The notes under the pieces were generated by a model that ran no database searches, was not told the origin of the DNA, and saw nothing but the letters and a program-made list of their open reading frames with translations. Source: Clostridia bacterium (GTDB lineage Bacteria; Bacillota; Clostridia; Christensenellales; Aristaeellaceae). From it: 64,000 nt of DNA. The stretch is from the NCBI GenBank assembly GCA_017543905.1, contig JAFYFC010000005.1, forward strand, positions 23,562 through 87,561. The letters run 5' to 3'. A program made the translations under genes and the position numbers. This document shows, piece by piece, positions 34,186 through 43,411 of this stretch (within the stretch, counting starts at the first letter, position 1; each line of letters opens with the position of its first letter).

Positions 34186-35013
34186 ATGATCCGAGCGCGC
34201 TGCGCGGCGCACAGGCTTGCCGTTAAATACGGGCAAATAATTCGATTTGGGGGCAGGTACTTGACAAAACGTCATGAAATAATACATTACAGCACGGTGG
34301 ATTCCACAAATCGGGTGCTGAAGGAGCTTGCCGCTGCAGCGCAGGACGGCACAGTCGTGCTGGCCGACGCGCAGACGGCTGGCAGAGGGAGGCTCGGGCG
34401 TTCGTGGAACAGCGCTCGCGGCGAGGGCGCGTACTTAAGCGTCCTGGTAAAGGATACGCGCATAACGGGCGGCAGCGTATCTGCGCTGGTGTTCGTCTGC
34501 GCGCTCGCGTGCGCGCGTGCGCTCGTGACGCTTTCGGGCGCGCCGGATATAATGATAAAATGGCCCAACGACATCGTGCTGCACGGCAAAAAGCTGGCGG
34601 GCATACTTTGCGAAAGCGGATTTGAAAACGGCTCTCCCGTCTGGACGGTCTGCGGGATCGGCATAAATCTGACGCAGGATTCGTTTCCGCCGGAGCTGCC
34701 GTGGGCGGCCTCGGTAAAGAGCGAAACGGGGCGCGTGCTAACACCGCGCGATGCGGCAGATGCGGTGCTCGGTGAATTTGACGCGGCCCTGGAGACGCTT
34801 CTGACCAAGGGCAGCGCGGCGCTGCTCGGAGAGTTAAAGCCGTTTTCCGCTACGCTCGGAAGAGAGGTGCGCGCGGAGGGCGAAGGCATCAGCGTTTCCG
34901 GGAAGGCGATCGATATAGCTCCGGACGGTTCGCTGATCGTACGTACCGACGATGGACTGCGCACGCTGCGCGCGGGGGAGGTCAGCGTACGCGGAATCAT
35001 GGGTTATATCTGA
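34186..35013 (+). CDS. birA: Biotin--[acetyl-CoA-carboxylase] ligase, single-domain type
   Basis: 275 residues from the ATG at 34186. It attaches biotin to carboxylase lysines. Motifs: STVDSTNRVLKEL, the biotinyl-AMP loop AGRGRLGRSW, IKWPNDIVL and KLAGILCES, with a C-terminal SH3-like domain (DGSLIVRTDDGLRTLRAGEV). The N-terminal DNA-binding domain of bifunctional BirA is missing, so it is not a repressor. The start is uncertain: ATG 34186 has an excellent GGGAGG, while TTG 34261 (after GGGGGCAGG) would give a more typical N-terminus and remove 25 residues. Confidence 0.9.
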   Translation: MIRARCAAHRLAVKYGQIIRFGGRYLTKRHEIIHYSTVDSTNRVLKELAAAAQDGTVVLADAQTAGRGRLGRSWNSARGEGAYLSVLVKDTRITGGSVSALVFVCALACARALVTLSGAPDIMIKWPNDIVLHGKKLAGILCESGFENGSPVWTVCGIGINLTQDSFPPELPWAASVKSETGRVLTPRDAADAVLGEFDAALETLLTKGSAALLGELKPFSATLGREVRAEGEGISVSGKAIDIAPDGSLIVRTDDGLRTLRAGEVSVRGIMGYI

Positions 35014-35053
35014 AATATTTAAGCGACGAATAAGCATTGAAGGAAGGAATGTT

Positions 35054-36277
35054 ATGAACTATAAGATACTCGCGCTCATTATAATCGCCGTCAGCTGCGC
35101 TTACAGGCTTGCGTTGTCTGTGGTCAGGCGCAAATCCTTCGCTAATCCTGTGCCCGAAAACGTAAGCGACGTGTACGACAGCGAAACGTATGCCAAATGG
35201 AGACGCTACTCTGCGGAAAAAGCGAGCCTCGAGGTGTATTCGATACTCGCCTCGTCGTTTCTAACGTTCGTTTTGATACTCACGAATGCGTTTGGTTGGG
35301 TTTCGGGCATGCTCGGAAACGGAGTGTACGCGGCGGCGCTCGCGGTCACGCTGTTTTCCGCGCTCACGGAAGCGCTGATAGGAATTCCGTTCCAGTACGT
35401 CGACGACATGATCATCGAACAGAAATACGGCTTCAACAGAACCACGAAGCAAACCTTCGTATCCGACAGGATAAAGGAGACCGTGATAAGCCTGATACTC
35501 GCGTGCGGACTTACGTGCCTGCTCACGCTCGTGCACAGCTGGCTGGGCAGCAGGATGATAATAGTATTCGCGGCGATTCTGTTCGCGCTGATACTGCTTA
35601 TCAGCTTCGTGTTCCCGTTCCTTACGAAGATATTCAACAAGTTTACCGACCTTGAGGAGGGCGAGCTTAAGGAAAAGCTTACCGCGATGCTGGAGGGGCA
35701 CGGCTACCACGTTCGCGCTATACAGGTGATGGACGCCTCAAAACGCTCGAGCAAAACCAACGCCTACTTCGCGGGCTTCGGCAAAACCAAGACGATAGTG
35801 CTGTACGACACGCTGGTAAAGGCGATGACGCCGGACGAAATCTGCGCCGTATTCGCGCATGAAATGGGACACGGACTGCACAGGGATACGCTCAAAAATC
35901 AGCTGAGCTCGCTCATAAGCGTGTTTCTGATCGCGTGCGCGGCGTATGCGGCGGTGAGCCTTCCAGAGATTTATCCCTCCTTCGGCTTCGAGGGCGTAAA
36001 TTACGGCTTTGCGATGATACTGACCGGTATCGCGCTGGATATCGTAAATCCGCTGTTTAGCATACTGACGAACGCGCGTTCGCGCCGGGCAGAGTACAGA
36101 GCCGATGCGCAGGCGGCTGCGGAGGGCTACGCAGGGCAGCTCGTGAGCGCGCTTAAAAAGCTGGCGCGCGCGAATTTCTCACATCTGTCGCCCGCGCCCG
36201 TCATCGTCATGCTGGAGTATTCTCATCCCACGCTTTCGCAGAGAATAAGCGCGATCGAGCGCTGCGGGAAGCGATAA
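35054..36277 (+). CDS. M48-family zinc metalloprotease (Ste24-like, integral membrane)
   Basis: 407 residues with several membrane helices (about 5-20, 60-80, 90-115, 145-165, 175-200, 285-310). The zinc site is AHEMGHGLH (about residues 269-277), with the third ligand expected in the downstream SRRAEYRADAQAA Glu. It ends with HPTLSQRISAIERC, a typical Ste24 C-terminus. Homologues degrade or process membrane or surface proteins; the substrate is unknown. The ATG at 35054 follows AAGGAAGG. The macro-domain gene starts 10 bp downstream. Confidence 0.9.
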   Translation: MNYKILALIIIAVSCAYRLALSVVRRKSFANPVPENVSDVYDSETYAKWRRYSAEKASLEVYSILASSFLTFVLILTNAFGWVSGMLGNGVYAAALAVTLFSALTEALIGIPFQYVDDMIIEQKYGFNRTTKQTFVSDRIKETVISLILACGLTCLLTLVHSWLGSRMIIVFAAILFALILLISFVFPFLTKIFNKFTDLEEGELKEKLTAMLEGHGYHVRAIQVMDASKRSSKTNAYFAGFGKTKTIVLYDTLVKAMTPDEICAVFAHEMGHGLHRDTLKNQLSSLISVFLIACAAYAAVSLPEIYPSFGFEGVNYGFAMILTGIALDIVNPLFSILTNARSRRAEYRADAQAAAEGYAGQLVSALKKLARANFSHLSPAPVIVMLEYSHPTLSQRISAIERCGKR

Positions 36278-36287
36278 AGGAGCTTAT

Positions 36288-37532
36288 ATGCCTTTTGCGA
36301 TAGTCAGAAACGACATAACCAGAATGCACACCGACGCAATCGTCAACGCCGCGAATTCGCGCCTGCAGCGGGGCGGCGGCGTAGACGGCGCGGTACACGC
36401 AGCTGCGGGGCCAAAGCTGCAAAAGGAGCTTGACGGTATAGGCTTCTGCGCGCCCGGCGACGCGGTCGTTACGGGCGGTTACGGCCTTAACTGCAAATAC
36501 ATTTTTCACACCGTTGGGCCTATATGGCAGGACGGCACGCAGGGAGAGGCGGGCACGCTGTATTCGTGCTATAAGACCTGCCTTACCCTTGCGCGCAAGC
36601 TGGACTGCCAGTCGATTTCGTTCCCGCTTATTTCGTCTGGGATATACGGCTATCCAAAGCGTGAGGCGATAGACGTAGCTACCCGGGCGATAAAGGAGTT
36701 TTTGCTGGACGGCGCTCTTGACGACGTGCAGGTGTATCTGGTGCTGTTCTCAAAAACGGACATGGAGCTCGGAGGCGAATGCTTCCGCGGCATTCGCGAG
36801 TACATAGACGACGCGTATGCGGAAGAATACATGTCCCGTCCGACTGAAAAGCTGCGTAAGCTGCGGCATAAGAATCTTATGCCGGAAACGCACGCATGCG
36901 AAGAAGCGGAGGAAGCGCACGCCGCGCCTGAAGAGCATCCGGACAAACAGGAATCGGCAGATACGCTGTTGGAAGACCTTACAACAAGTATGCCCGTCGG
37001 AAAGGCATACGAAGCGGCTGAGGCTGAAGCCGAAAAGCTGATGCCTGAACGCGGCGAGGCCGCACCGAAGCGGCTGGTTTCAAGGCCGAAGCCCGCGTTC
37101 GAACGATCGGCGCAGTCTGCCGGTCAGTTCGCGCCGGTCACGGGCGCGTCTGATGCAAACAAAACCCTGCGGGACATGCTGCGCAACATAGACGAGGGCT
37201 TTTCCCAGATGCTGCTGCGCAAAATAGACGAAAGGGGTATGAAGGACAGCGAGTGCTACAGACGCGCGAACGTGGACAGGCGTGTTTTCAATATAATCAA
37301 GAATCAGTCGGATTATCACGCGGGTAAGCCCACGGTGCTCGCCTTCGCCATAGCGCTCAGGCTTGACCTCGAGGAAACGCGCGAAATGCTCGCGAAGGCG
37401 GGCTATTCGTTTACGCGCTCGAACAAGACCGACATCGTAATAGAATACTATATAAATCACAACAATTACGATATATTCGAGATAAACGAGGTGCTGTTCG
37501 AATACGATCAGCAGCTGCTGGGCAGCATATGA
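36288..37532 (+). CDS. Macro-domain protein fused to a C-terminal HTH-like domain
   Basis: 414 residues. Residues 1-165 form a macro domain that binds ADP-ribose and typically hydrolyses O-acetyl-ADP-ribose or mono-ADP-ribose: DAIVNAANSRLQRGGGVDGA, GDAVVTGGYGL, HTVGPIW and PLISSGIYGYP. A Glu/Ala/Pro-rich linker (about 170-285) leads to a C-terminal helical domain (about 290-414) beginning TLRDMLRNIDEGFSQMLLRK with a helix-turn-helix-like segment (ECYRRANVDRRVFNIIKNQ). This second domain is common next to macro domains in Firmicutes but its role is unclear. It could bind nucleic acid and couple ADP-ribose sensing to regulation. Confidence 0.85.
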   Translation: MPFAIVRNDITRMHTDAIVNAANSRLQRGGGVDGAVHAAAGPKLQKELDGIGFCAPGDAVVTGGYGLNCKYIFHTVGPIWQDGTQGEAGTLYSCYKTCLTLARKLDCQSISFPLISSGIYGYPKREAIDVATRAIKEFLLDGALDDVQVYLVLFSKTDMELGGECFRGIREYIDDAYAEEYMSRPTEKLRKLRHKNLMPETHACEEAEEAHAAPEEHPDKQESADTLLEDLTTSMPVGKAYEAAEAEAEKLMPERGEAAPKRLVSRPKPAFERSAQSAGQFAPVTGASDANKTLRDMLRNIDEGFSQMLLRKIDERGMKDSECYRRANVDRRVFNIIKNQSDYHAGKPTVLAFAIALRLDLEETREMLAKAGYSFTRSNKTDIVIEYYINHNNYDIFEINEVLFEYDQQLLGSI

Positions 37533-37622
37533 CGGTATTCCGCCTGCACTGCCTGCGGCAGAGATTTTCACTGTTCGAATTAAAAAACCAGCATATATGA
37601 AACAGAAAAGGAGAACACAGGC

Positions 37623-38684
37623 ATGAACAAAAAGATACTCGGCGCGATCCTTCCCGGAAACAGCACAGTCGAGCTCAGAGAGTTCGAAATCCCCAAACCG
37701 GGGCATGGACAGGTGCTGGTAAAAACCAAGGCTTCCACGATCTGCGGCTCGGATATACGCTGCATATACCGCGCGCACGTGGGTAAGGGGCCGGAGGGAT
37801 ACCAGCCCGGCATGATCGCCGGCCACGAGCCCTGCGGAATAATAAAAGAGGTCGGCGAAGGACTCAAGCGCTTCAAAAAAGGCGACAGGGTCATCGTGTA
37901 CCATATCTCCGGCTGCGGCGTGTGCTACGACTGCAGACGCGGCTACTACATCTCCTGCAAAAGCCCGTACCGCGCGGCCTACGGCTGGCAGCGAAACGGC
38001 GGTATGGCGCCGTATATGCTGTGTGACGAAAAGGACCTTATCGCTCTGCCGGACGAGCTCACCTACGAGGACGGCGCTCTGGTTGCGTGCGGTTTTGGAA
38101 CCTGCTACGAGGCATTGGTCAAAATGGGCGTTTCAGGCAACGACCGCGTACTGGTGACAGGGCTCGGCCCGGTGGGACTTGCCACCCTTATGCTCGCGAA
38201 GGCAATGGGCTGCGATATGACGATAGGCACCGACATAAACGAAGACAGGCTGCGCCTTGCAAAAGAGCTCGGGCTTGCGGACTATGTGTTCAATTCCGCC
38301 GACGCTGCCGCGTGCGAGGCGGAAATCATGAAGGTAACGAACAACCTCGGCTGCGAGCGCGCAATCGACTGCTCGGCCAACAATTCCGCCCGCGCCATGG
38401 CGATACGCTGCACCCGTGAATGGGGCAAAATGGCCATGGTAGGCGAGGGAGGCGACGTTACCTTCAATCCTTCGCCCGACATCATGCACGGCCAGAAAAC
38501 CATATACGGCTCCTGGGTCACGTCGCTGTGGCGCATGGAGGAGCTGGTAGAGCATCTGGTAAGGTGGGGCATCCATCCGGACAGGCTTATAACGCACCGT
38601 TTCGAGCTCAAGGACGTGGATAAGGCCTACGCGCTCATGGCCTCCGGCAACTGTGGAAAGGTCGCCGTTATATATCCCGACTGA
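37623..38684 (+). CDS. Zinc-dependent medium-chain alcohol/polyol dehydrogenase
   Basis: 353 residues. MDR superfamily: catalytic zinc ligands in CGSDIR (Cys about 40) and AGHEPCG (His/Glu about 66), the structural-zinc cysteine cluster CGVCYDCRRGYYISC (about 100-114), and the Rossmann motif GLGPVGLATLML (about 180). It oxidises a secondary alcohol, probably a sugar or polyol, with NAD(P). It is followed by an aldo/keto reductase and two isomerase-like genes, suggesting a small sugar-conversion cassette. AAAGGAG precedes the ATG. Confidence 0.9.
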   Translation: MNKKILGAILPGNSTVELREFEIPKPGHGQVLVKTKASTICGSDIRCIYRAHVGKGPEGYQPGMIAGHEPCGIIKEVGEGLKRFKKGDRVIVYHISGCGVCYDCRRGYYISCKSPYRAAYGWQRNGGMAPYMLCDEKDLIALPDELTYEDGALVACGFGTCYEALVKMGVSGNDRVLVTGLGPVGLATLMLAKAMGCDMTIGTDINEDRLRLAKELGLADYVFNSADAAACEAEIMKVTNNLGCERAIDCSANNSARAMAIRCTREWGKMAMVGEGGDVTFNPSPDIMHGQKTIYGSWVTSLWRMEELVEHLVRWGIHPDRLITHRFELKDVDKAYALMASGNCGKVAVIYPD

Positions 38685-38701
38685 CAGATTATGGCTTAAT
38701 T

Positions 38702-38730
38702 CAGAGCGGATGCTTAAAGCCTCCGCTCTG
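38702..38730 (+). terminator. Intercistronic hairpin between the dehydrogenase and the aldo/keto reductase
   Basis: A perfect 9-bp stem CAGAGCGGA/TCCGCTCTG with an 11-nt loop and no T run. More likely a transcript-stabilising or attenuating hairpin than a full terminator. Confidence 0.55.
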
Positions 38731-38745
38731 ATGCTGGAGGAAAAA

Positions 38746-39738
38746 ATGATAGAAACAAAAACGATACCTTCGTTCAGATTATACGACGGCGCTGCGATCC
38801 CGTGTATCGGCATGGGCACGTTCGGCTCGGACAGAGTCGCGCCCGACGAGGTCGCCGGCGCGGTCGCGGGCGGATTGCGCGCGGGCTACAGGCTGTTCGA
38901 CTGCGCCGCGTGCTACGGAAACGAGGACAAGCTTGGCGAGGTGTTCGCCGGCGCGCTTGACGAGGGCGCGGTAAAGCGTGAAGAGCTGTTTATTATGAGC
39001 AAGGTCTGGAACGACATGCACAGAGACGTCGCCGCGTCCGCCGAAAAAAGCATAAGGGAGCTGCAATGCGGCTATCTCGATATGCTGTTCATACATTGGC
39101 CGTTCCCGAATTACCATGCGCCGTTTTGCGACGTGAACTCCCGCAATCCGGATTCGAAGCCGTTTTCGGTATCCGAATTCACGGATACCTACAGGCAGAT
39201 AGAGGAGCTCGTGTCACGCGGTCTTGTAAGGCATATCGGCATATCGAATATGACGGTGCCGAAGCTTGACGCGGTGCTGGGCAAGCTTAAAATACAGCCT
39301 GCCGCGTGCGAAACCGAGCTGCATCCCTGCTTTCAGCAGGAGGAGCTTGTCGCGTATCTGAAGGCGCGTGATATACTGCCGATAGGCTATATGCCTCTGG
39401 GCTCGCCCCGTCGTCCGGAAAGGGACATACTGCCGGAGGACGTGGCGGATATGGAGCAGCCGGCGCTGGTGCGCATCGCGGAAAAGTACAGCGTGCATCC
39501 GGCGATAATCTGCCTGAGATGGGCGCTGCAGAGAGGCGTACTTCCGATCCCATTTTCGGTGCACAATTACGAGGCGAACCTTGCCTCGGCGCTGATGCCT
39601 GAGCTTACTCAGGAGGAGATGCGGGATATCGCGTCTCTGGAATGCGGCAACCGGCTTGTAAAGGGACAGGTATTCCTGTGGCCGGGCGCGAAGGACTGGC
39701 ACGACCTCTGGGACGAGGACGGCACGATCGCGGGCTGA
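38746..39738 (+). CDS. Aldo/keto reductase
   Basis: 330 residues. The AKR catalytic tetrad is complete: Asp52 and Tyr57 in FDCAACYGNE, Lys86 in IMSKVWND and His117 in LFIHWPFPNY. NADPH-binding residues are expected around IPFSVHNYEANL near the C-terminus. It reduces a carbonyl, likely a sugar aldehyde or ketone. The ATG at 38746 is used because GGAGG lies 5 nt upstream; two earlier in-frame starts have no site. It converges with the TIM-barrel gene 15 bp away. Confidence 0.92.
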   Translation: MIETKTIPSFRLYDGAAIPCIGMGTFGSDRVAPDEVAGAVAGGLRAGYRLFDCAACYGNEDKLGEVFAGALDEGAVKREELFIMSKVWNDMHRDVAASAEKSIRELQCGYLDMLFIHWPFPNYHAPFCDVNSRNPDSKPFSVSEFTDTYRQIEELVSRGLVRHIGISNMTVPKLDAVLGKLKIQPAACETELHPCFQQEELVAYLKARDILPIGYMPLGSPRRPERDILPEDVADMEQPALVRIAEKYSVHPAIICLRWALQRGVLPIPFSVHNYEANLASALMPELTQEEMRDIASLECGNRLVKGQVFLWPGAKDWHDLWDEDGTIAG

Positions 39739-39753
39739 CCTGCAGCTGAGCTG

Positions 39754-40686
39754 CTATTCCTCCAAAGCGTCGTATGTCCTTAGTATGTGCTTAGCTATAT
39801 CGTATATGCACGAATAATACTCCAGCGTGAGCTCCAGCGTCATATGGTGCAGGGGCAGGCCCTTTTCGTTGTCATCGTAGAGCAGACAGCCGCAGCGCGG
39901 GCTTTCGGGCTCCAAATTGAACGCGCCCGCGTAGCCTGTCTGCTTAAGACCCAGCATTATTTCGTCAAAGTCCACGCACCCCATCAGCGGCGGTAGGTGC
40001 AGATCCTGCCGCCACATACGGTTAGTGGAGGCGACCGGCAGCGAGCCGAAATTGTCCTGTATGTGCAGGCCCCTGAGATGCGCCCCCAGCTTCATTACGG
40101 TCTCGTACTGATTTGCGTCCTGAAGGCTCAGGTGTCCCGTATCGAGGCAGGCGTGATAGAGCGGATGATCGACGGCGCAGATCAGCTCGAGCATTTCGTC
40201 CGCGTCGTGGCAGTAAAACGCTTCGTCCCACCTGCCGACGTTCTCAAGCAGCAGCGTGATGCCGCACTTCTCAAGCGCGGGCACAAGTGCGCGCGCGTAA
40301 GATATATTGAAACCCATATACTCCTTGCGGCTCATGCCCATCTGCCCGCCGGGATGGTACACGATGTTTTCCACGCCGAGCACAGCGCATACCTCGATTG
40401 CGCGTATCGTGTGCCTTATAAGCTTTTCAGTCATGCCCGGCGCGGCGGGCTCTCCGCTCGGCGCGTGCGCGATCAGCGCCCGAACGCCGAGCTTTTCCAT
40501 TTTCTCGCGCGTATCGCAGGCGCGTTTTTCCCAGTCGTCCTGCATGTAGGGCGCGTCGTCGCTGCTCATCGTCGAGAACAGGTCGTAATCCACGTACCTG
40601 AAGCCGCATTCGCGTATATGCCTGTAAAACTCGAATTCGTCGCCCAGCAGTGTCCAAACGGAGCTTCTTGCGATCGATATCTTCAT
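39754..40686 (-). CDS. TIM-barrel sugar phosphate isomerase/epimerase (metal sites intact)
   Basis: 310 residues. AP-endonuclease-2-type TIM barrel. The metal ligands of the family are present: Glu in LLLENVGR, Asp/His in CLDTGHLS, His in GLHIQDN, His in DLHLPPLMG and Glu in FNLEPESP. It probably isomerises or epimerises a keto-sugar. The ATG at 40686 follows GAGGTG. It is preceded by a paralog 10 bp upstream, with which it shares about the same length and motif order. Confidence 0.88.
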   Translation of the reverse strand: MKISIARSSVWTLLGDEFEFYRHIRECGFRYVDYDLFSTMSSDDAPYMQDDWEKRACDTREKMEKLGVRALIAHAPSGEPAAPGMTEKLIRHTIRAIEVCAVLGVENIVYHPGGQMGMSRKEYMGFNISYARALVPALEKCGITLLLENVGRWDEAFYCHDADEMLELICAVDHPLYHACLDTGHLSLQDANQYETVMKLGAHLRGLHIQDNFGSLPVASTNRMWRQDLHLPPLMGCVDFDEIMLGLKQTGYAGAFNLEPESPRCGCLLYDDNEKGLPLHHMTLELTLEYYSCIYDIAKHILRTYDALEE

Positions 40687-40696
40687 TTTCTTCACC

Positions 40697-41593
40697 TCAC
40701 ACGCATCCGTAGCTCGCCAGCATATGCTCTGTGATATGGCGGCTCCAGATATACAGACGCTTCGTAAGCTCAGACGGCATCAGCCGCAGCGGGGACTTCG
40801 AATGGTATGGGCTTGCTTTTTCGAATACCCGGGGCATATTCATTCTGAGATTGAAGCAGCCGTCATAAGAAACGTCGCTTAAGCCCTGCATCACGCGGTC
40901 GTAGTCGATATAGCCCATCATAGGCGCAAGCCCGAGCTCTTCCCGTTCAGGCCGCACGGCGAGAGGCATGCCGCCGAAATTGTCGGACAGATCGACGCTG
41001 CGGATGCTTTCGCCGAGCAGCTTGATCTCGGTGTATGGCTTGATTTCCGCTATTCCCATGTGCCCGACATTCAGGTTTATCTTGAGACGTTCGGGCCGGG
41101 CGAGCCTTTCCATCATGCGGTTCAGCTCGAGTGCGTGATGGGTGTAATGGGGAAGCAGCCATGAGCCGCTGTGCTCGATCAGCAAAACGACGTCTGCTTT
41201 TTCGGCTGTCGACAGCATTCGCTCGAGGTAGCGCAGATTGCAGTCCTCATATTCGCGGCGCGTGTTGTCAGGAGCGTAAGCAAGCGGTATGACCAAGTTT
41301 TCGGCGCCGAGCTCGCCTGCGCAGATAATAGCTTTTTCCACGGTACGCTCATCGCTAAACGGGTTGAAGCCCGAGACGTGCGCAAGCAGCGGCTTAATGC
41401 CTGCGTCCGACAGACTGCTCCTGACCTGCCTGCCCCATATGACTGGGTCGGCGCTGAGCCAGGCATTCAGGTTTGCAGGGCAAAAATCATAGTCCGCATA
41501 CGCAAATCCGCACTCGGCGAGTATTGTGAATATCTGTGTTTCGTTCAGGCCGTATTCGCGCCAGATCGGGCCTGCGGCGGCAGAGAGCTTCAT
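40697..41593 (-). CDS. TIM-barrel epimerase-like paralog with degenerate metal site
   Basis: 298 residues. Same fold and motif order as the downstream gene, but several ligand positions are altered. LDTGH is LNVGH (Asp to Asn), GLHIQDN is SVDLSDN (His to Asp), LHLPPLMG is LGLAPMMG (His to Gly), and FNLEPES is FNLRMNM (Glu to Arg). The first Glu (LLIEHSG) is kept. So it is probably catalytically dead or works by another chemistry, perhaps as a regulatory or structural partner of its paralog. The ATG at 41593 follows AAGGAGA. Confidence 0.8.
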   Translation of the reverse strand: MKLSAAAGPIWREYGLNETQIFTILAECGFAYADYDFCPANLNAWLSADPVIWGRQVRSSLSDAGIKPLLAHVSGFNPFSDERTVEKAIICAGELGAENLVIPLAYAPDNTRREYEDCNLRYLERMLSTAEKADVVLLIEHSGSWLLPHYTHHALELNRMMERLARPERLKINLNVGHMGIAEIKPYTEIKLLGESIRSVDLSDNFGGMPLAVRPEREELGLAPMMGYIDYDRVMQGLSDVSYDGCFNLRMNMPRVFEKASPYHSKSPLRLMPSELTKRLYIWSRHITEHMLASYGCV

Positions 41594-41668
41594 GCTGTTT
41601 CTCCTTTTGAACGAATGTATAAAACGGGCGGGCAACAGGCTTTGTATCAGTCAGCAAAGCTTGGTTTT

Positions 41669-43411
41669 TTATCTTTGGGCGTTCACGTAAAGAGGCGTTT
41701 GAGGCGCGTATAGCTTTTTTTCGTCGTCAGTGAAGCCGAAAGCTTCCAGCCAGAAGACATAACTGTCCTTGCTCAGTGAAATCTCGCCGGCCTCAAGCAC
41801 GTGGGAATAGGTTTTCGTAAACGTTTCTCCGGCGGGAAGCGAAGCAAGCGTGTCGTCCATGATTTCCCATACGCCCTCCGAATCGGCGGTCAATGCGCTA
41901 AGGTACAGATTATGCAGATCCGCGCCTGTATTGTTGGTAAGCGTAAGCTCATACTTAATTTCATCTCCGGGCAGGTACAGGCTCTTTTCGTCTGCTATCC
42001 GGCCGGACAGCTCCAGCGCGGTATCCGTGTCGCCGTCGCCGCTGTAAACGAGTATCATATCGGTTTCGATATTGCTGTACCAGCGTTTGGCGTTCGCGCC
42101 GGATATGCCGAGGGCCCAGACGTTCAGGTGAATGATCCCGCTGTCGTGTACTGAATCGATCCAATCGATTATGTCGCGGTCAGCGGAAACGGAAAGCTGC
42201 CCGTTTATGCTGTTGGCGCCGCCTGCCTTAAGCTCGTTTCCGTTTATATCACCCACATAGCGAAAACGCCTTTCGCCGTTTTCGTATGCGTCGCCCTCGG
42301 TAAAACTGACGAACAGCGGCCCCAGCGTGCAGTCCTCTGTGCCGAGGTTGGTCACGGTATAATCGTAGGTCATGATCGCTCCGGGGTAGGTGTAGAACAT
42401 CGGCTTCTGCGTCAGGGTCAGCTTAAGGCTTACGGCGGTGTTTTCGCCGCTGACGCCGATACTATCCTCAGAGGGCTTAAGCTCCAGCCAGCCTGCAATT
42501 ATCCTGTCGACAGTGGCCGGACGCAGAAGCCCCGGCTCGTAATACCAGGCGTGATCACGTGCCCATTCCGTAATGACCTTCTCAAACATGGGGCCGAATA
42601 CGCCGTCGATCCGTCCGGGCTTGTATCCGATGTCGATCATAACCTGCTGCATGAACCTGATCGCTTCGTCCTGCTCCCCCTGCCAGAAGCAGGGGCGCGC
42701 TTCGACCGTGCTTTTTTCAACTAAGCCGCAGCGTTTGCATGTGCGCTCACGTACGCCGTCTGTCGTGCGCGTCAGAGCCGTGACAGTTTTCCACTGGCCA
42801 AAGCTGTGACCGAGCAGCGCCTGAAAACGCGGCCACGCAATGCCGTCCGCGGTCATGCCGTTGCCGGTTTGTACGGCTTTGACTGCGTTTTCCGTGGCGG
42901 GCCCGTAGCTGCCGTCCGCTTCTCCTGTCAGCGCGCCATAGCATATCAGACATTCCTGCAGAGACTTGACTGCGTCGCCCCTGTCCCCGCGGCGCAGTGT
43001 GCCTTCAGGGTAGACATCCTCCGTCTGCTGCGCGCCGCAGACCTGACAGCTGCGCACGCGCGTGCCGCAGGAATAGTCGGTCGGTTCGGCTGTCGTCTCC
43101 CAGTCGCCCCACGCGTGACCGAACTCGGCGGTTTCTCTCTGCGCAGACGCGCCGCAATAGGAGCAGCGGTAGACTGCTACGCCTCTGCTTGTGCAGGACG
43201 CGCCGGGCGTTTCGGACTGCATTACCCAGTCGTGCTTGCCGTAGACGACTGAGCCCTGCGTATCGCCTTTTACACGATGTGCGCGGCAGTCGTCGTTCCA
43301 GCCTGTGCCTACCGCCGCAAGCGCCGTGACGGGCACGACGCTTAAAATGAAGAGCAGGGCAAGCGCGCACGCAAGCTGCCGCTTCATGTGATTTGTCGTT
43401 GTCTGCTTCAC
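41669..43411 (-). CDS. Secreted peptidoglycan-binding protein with Cys-pair modules
   Basis: 580 residues. It has a signal peptide (about 9-31). Then come two Cys-x2-Cys ribbon-like modules with W-rich spacers (YRCSYCG about 82-87, SCQVCG about 122) and a peptidoglycan-binding type 1 repeat (about 138-195, LRRGDRGDAVKSLQ). A third Cys pair (TCKRCG about 224) precedes a second peptidoglycan-binding repeat (about 244-290). The C-terminal half (about 325-580) looks like two Ig/CARDB-type beta domains. It binds cell wall and probably exposes the beta domains. The GTG at 43411 is preferred because AAGGAGAG lies 8 nt upstream; the ATG at 43387 is the alternative. Confidence 0.8.
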   Translation of the reverse strand: MKQTTTNHMKRQLACALALLFILSVVPVTALAAVGTGWNDDCRAHRVKGDTQGSVVYGKHDWVMQSETPGASCTSRGVAVYRCSYCGASAQRETAEFGHAWGDWETTAEPTDYSCGTRVRSCQVCGAQQTEDVYPEGTLRRGDRGDAVKSLQECLICYGALTGEADGSYGPATENAVKAVQTGNGMTADGIAWPRFQALLGHSFGQWKTVTALTRTTDGVRERTCKRCGLVEKSTVEARPCFWQGEQDEAIRFMQQVMIDIGYKPGRIDGVFGPMFEKVITEWARDHAWYYEPGLLRPATVDRIIAGWLELKPSEDSIGVSGENTAVSLKLTLTQKPMFYTYPGAIMTYDYTVTNLGTEDCTLGPLFVSFTEGDAYENGERRFRYVGDINGNELKAGGANSINGQLSVSADRDIIDWIDSVHDSGIIHLNVWALGISGANAKRWYSNIETDMILVYSGDGDTDTALELSGRIADEKSLYLPGDEIKYELTLTNNTGADLHNLYLSALTADSEGVWEIMDDTLASLPAGETFTKTYSHVLEAGEISLSKDSYVFWLEAFGFTDDEKKLYAPQTPLYVNAQR

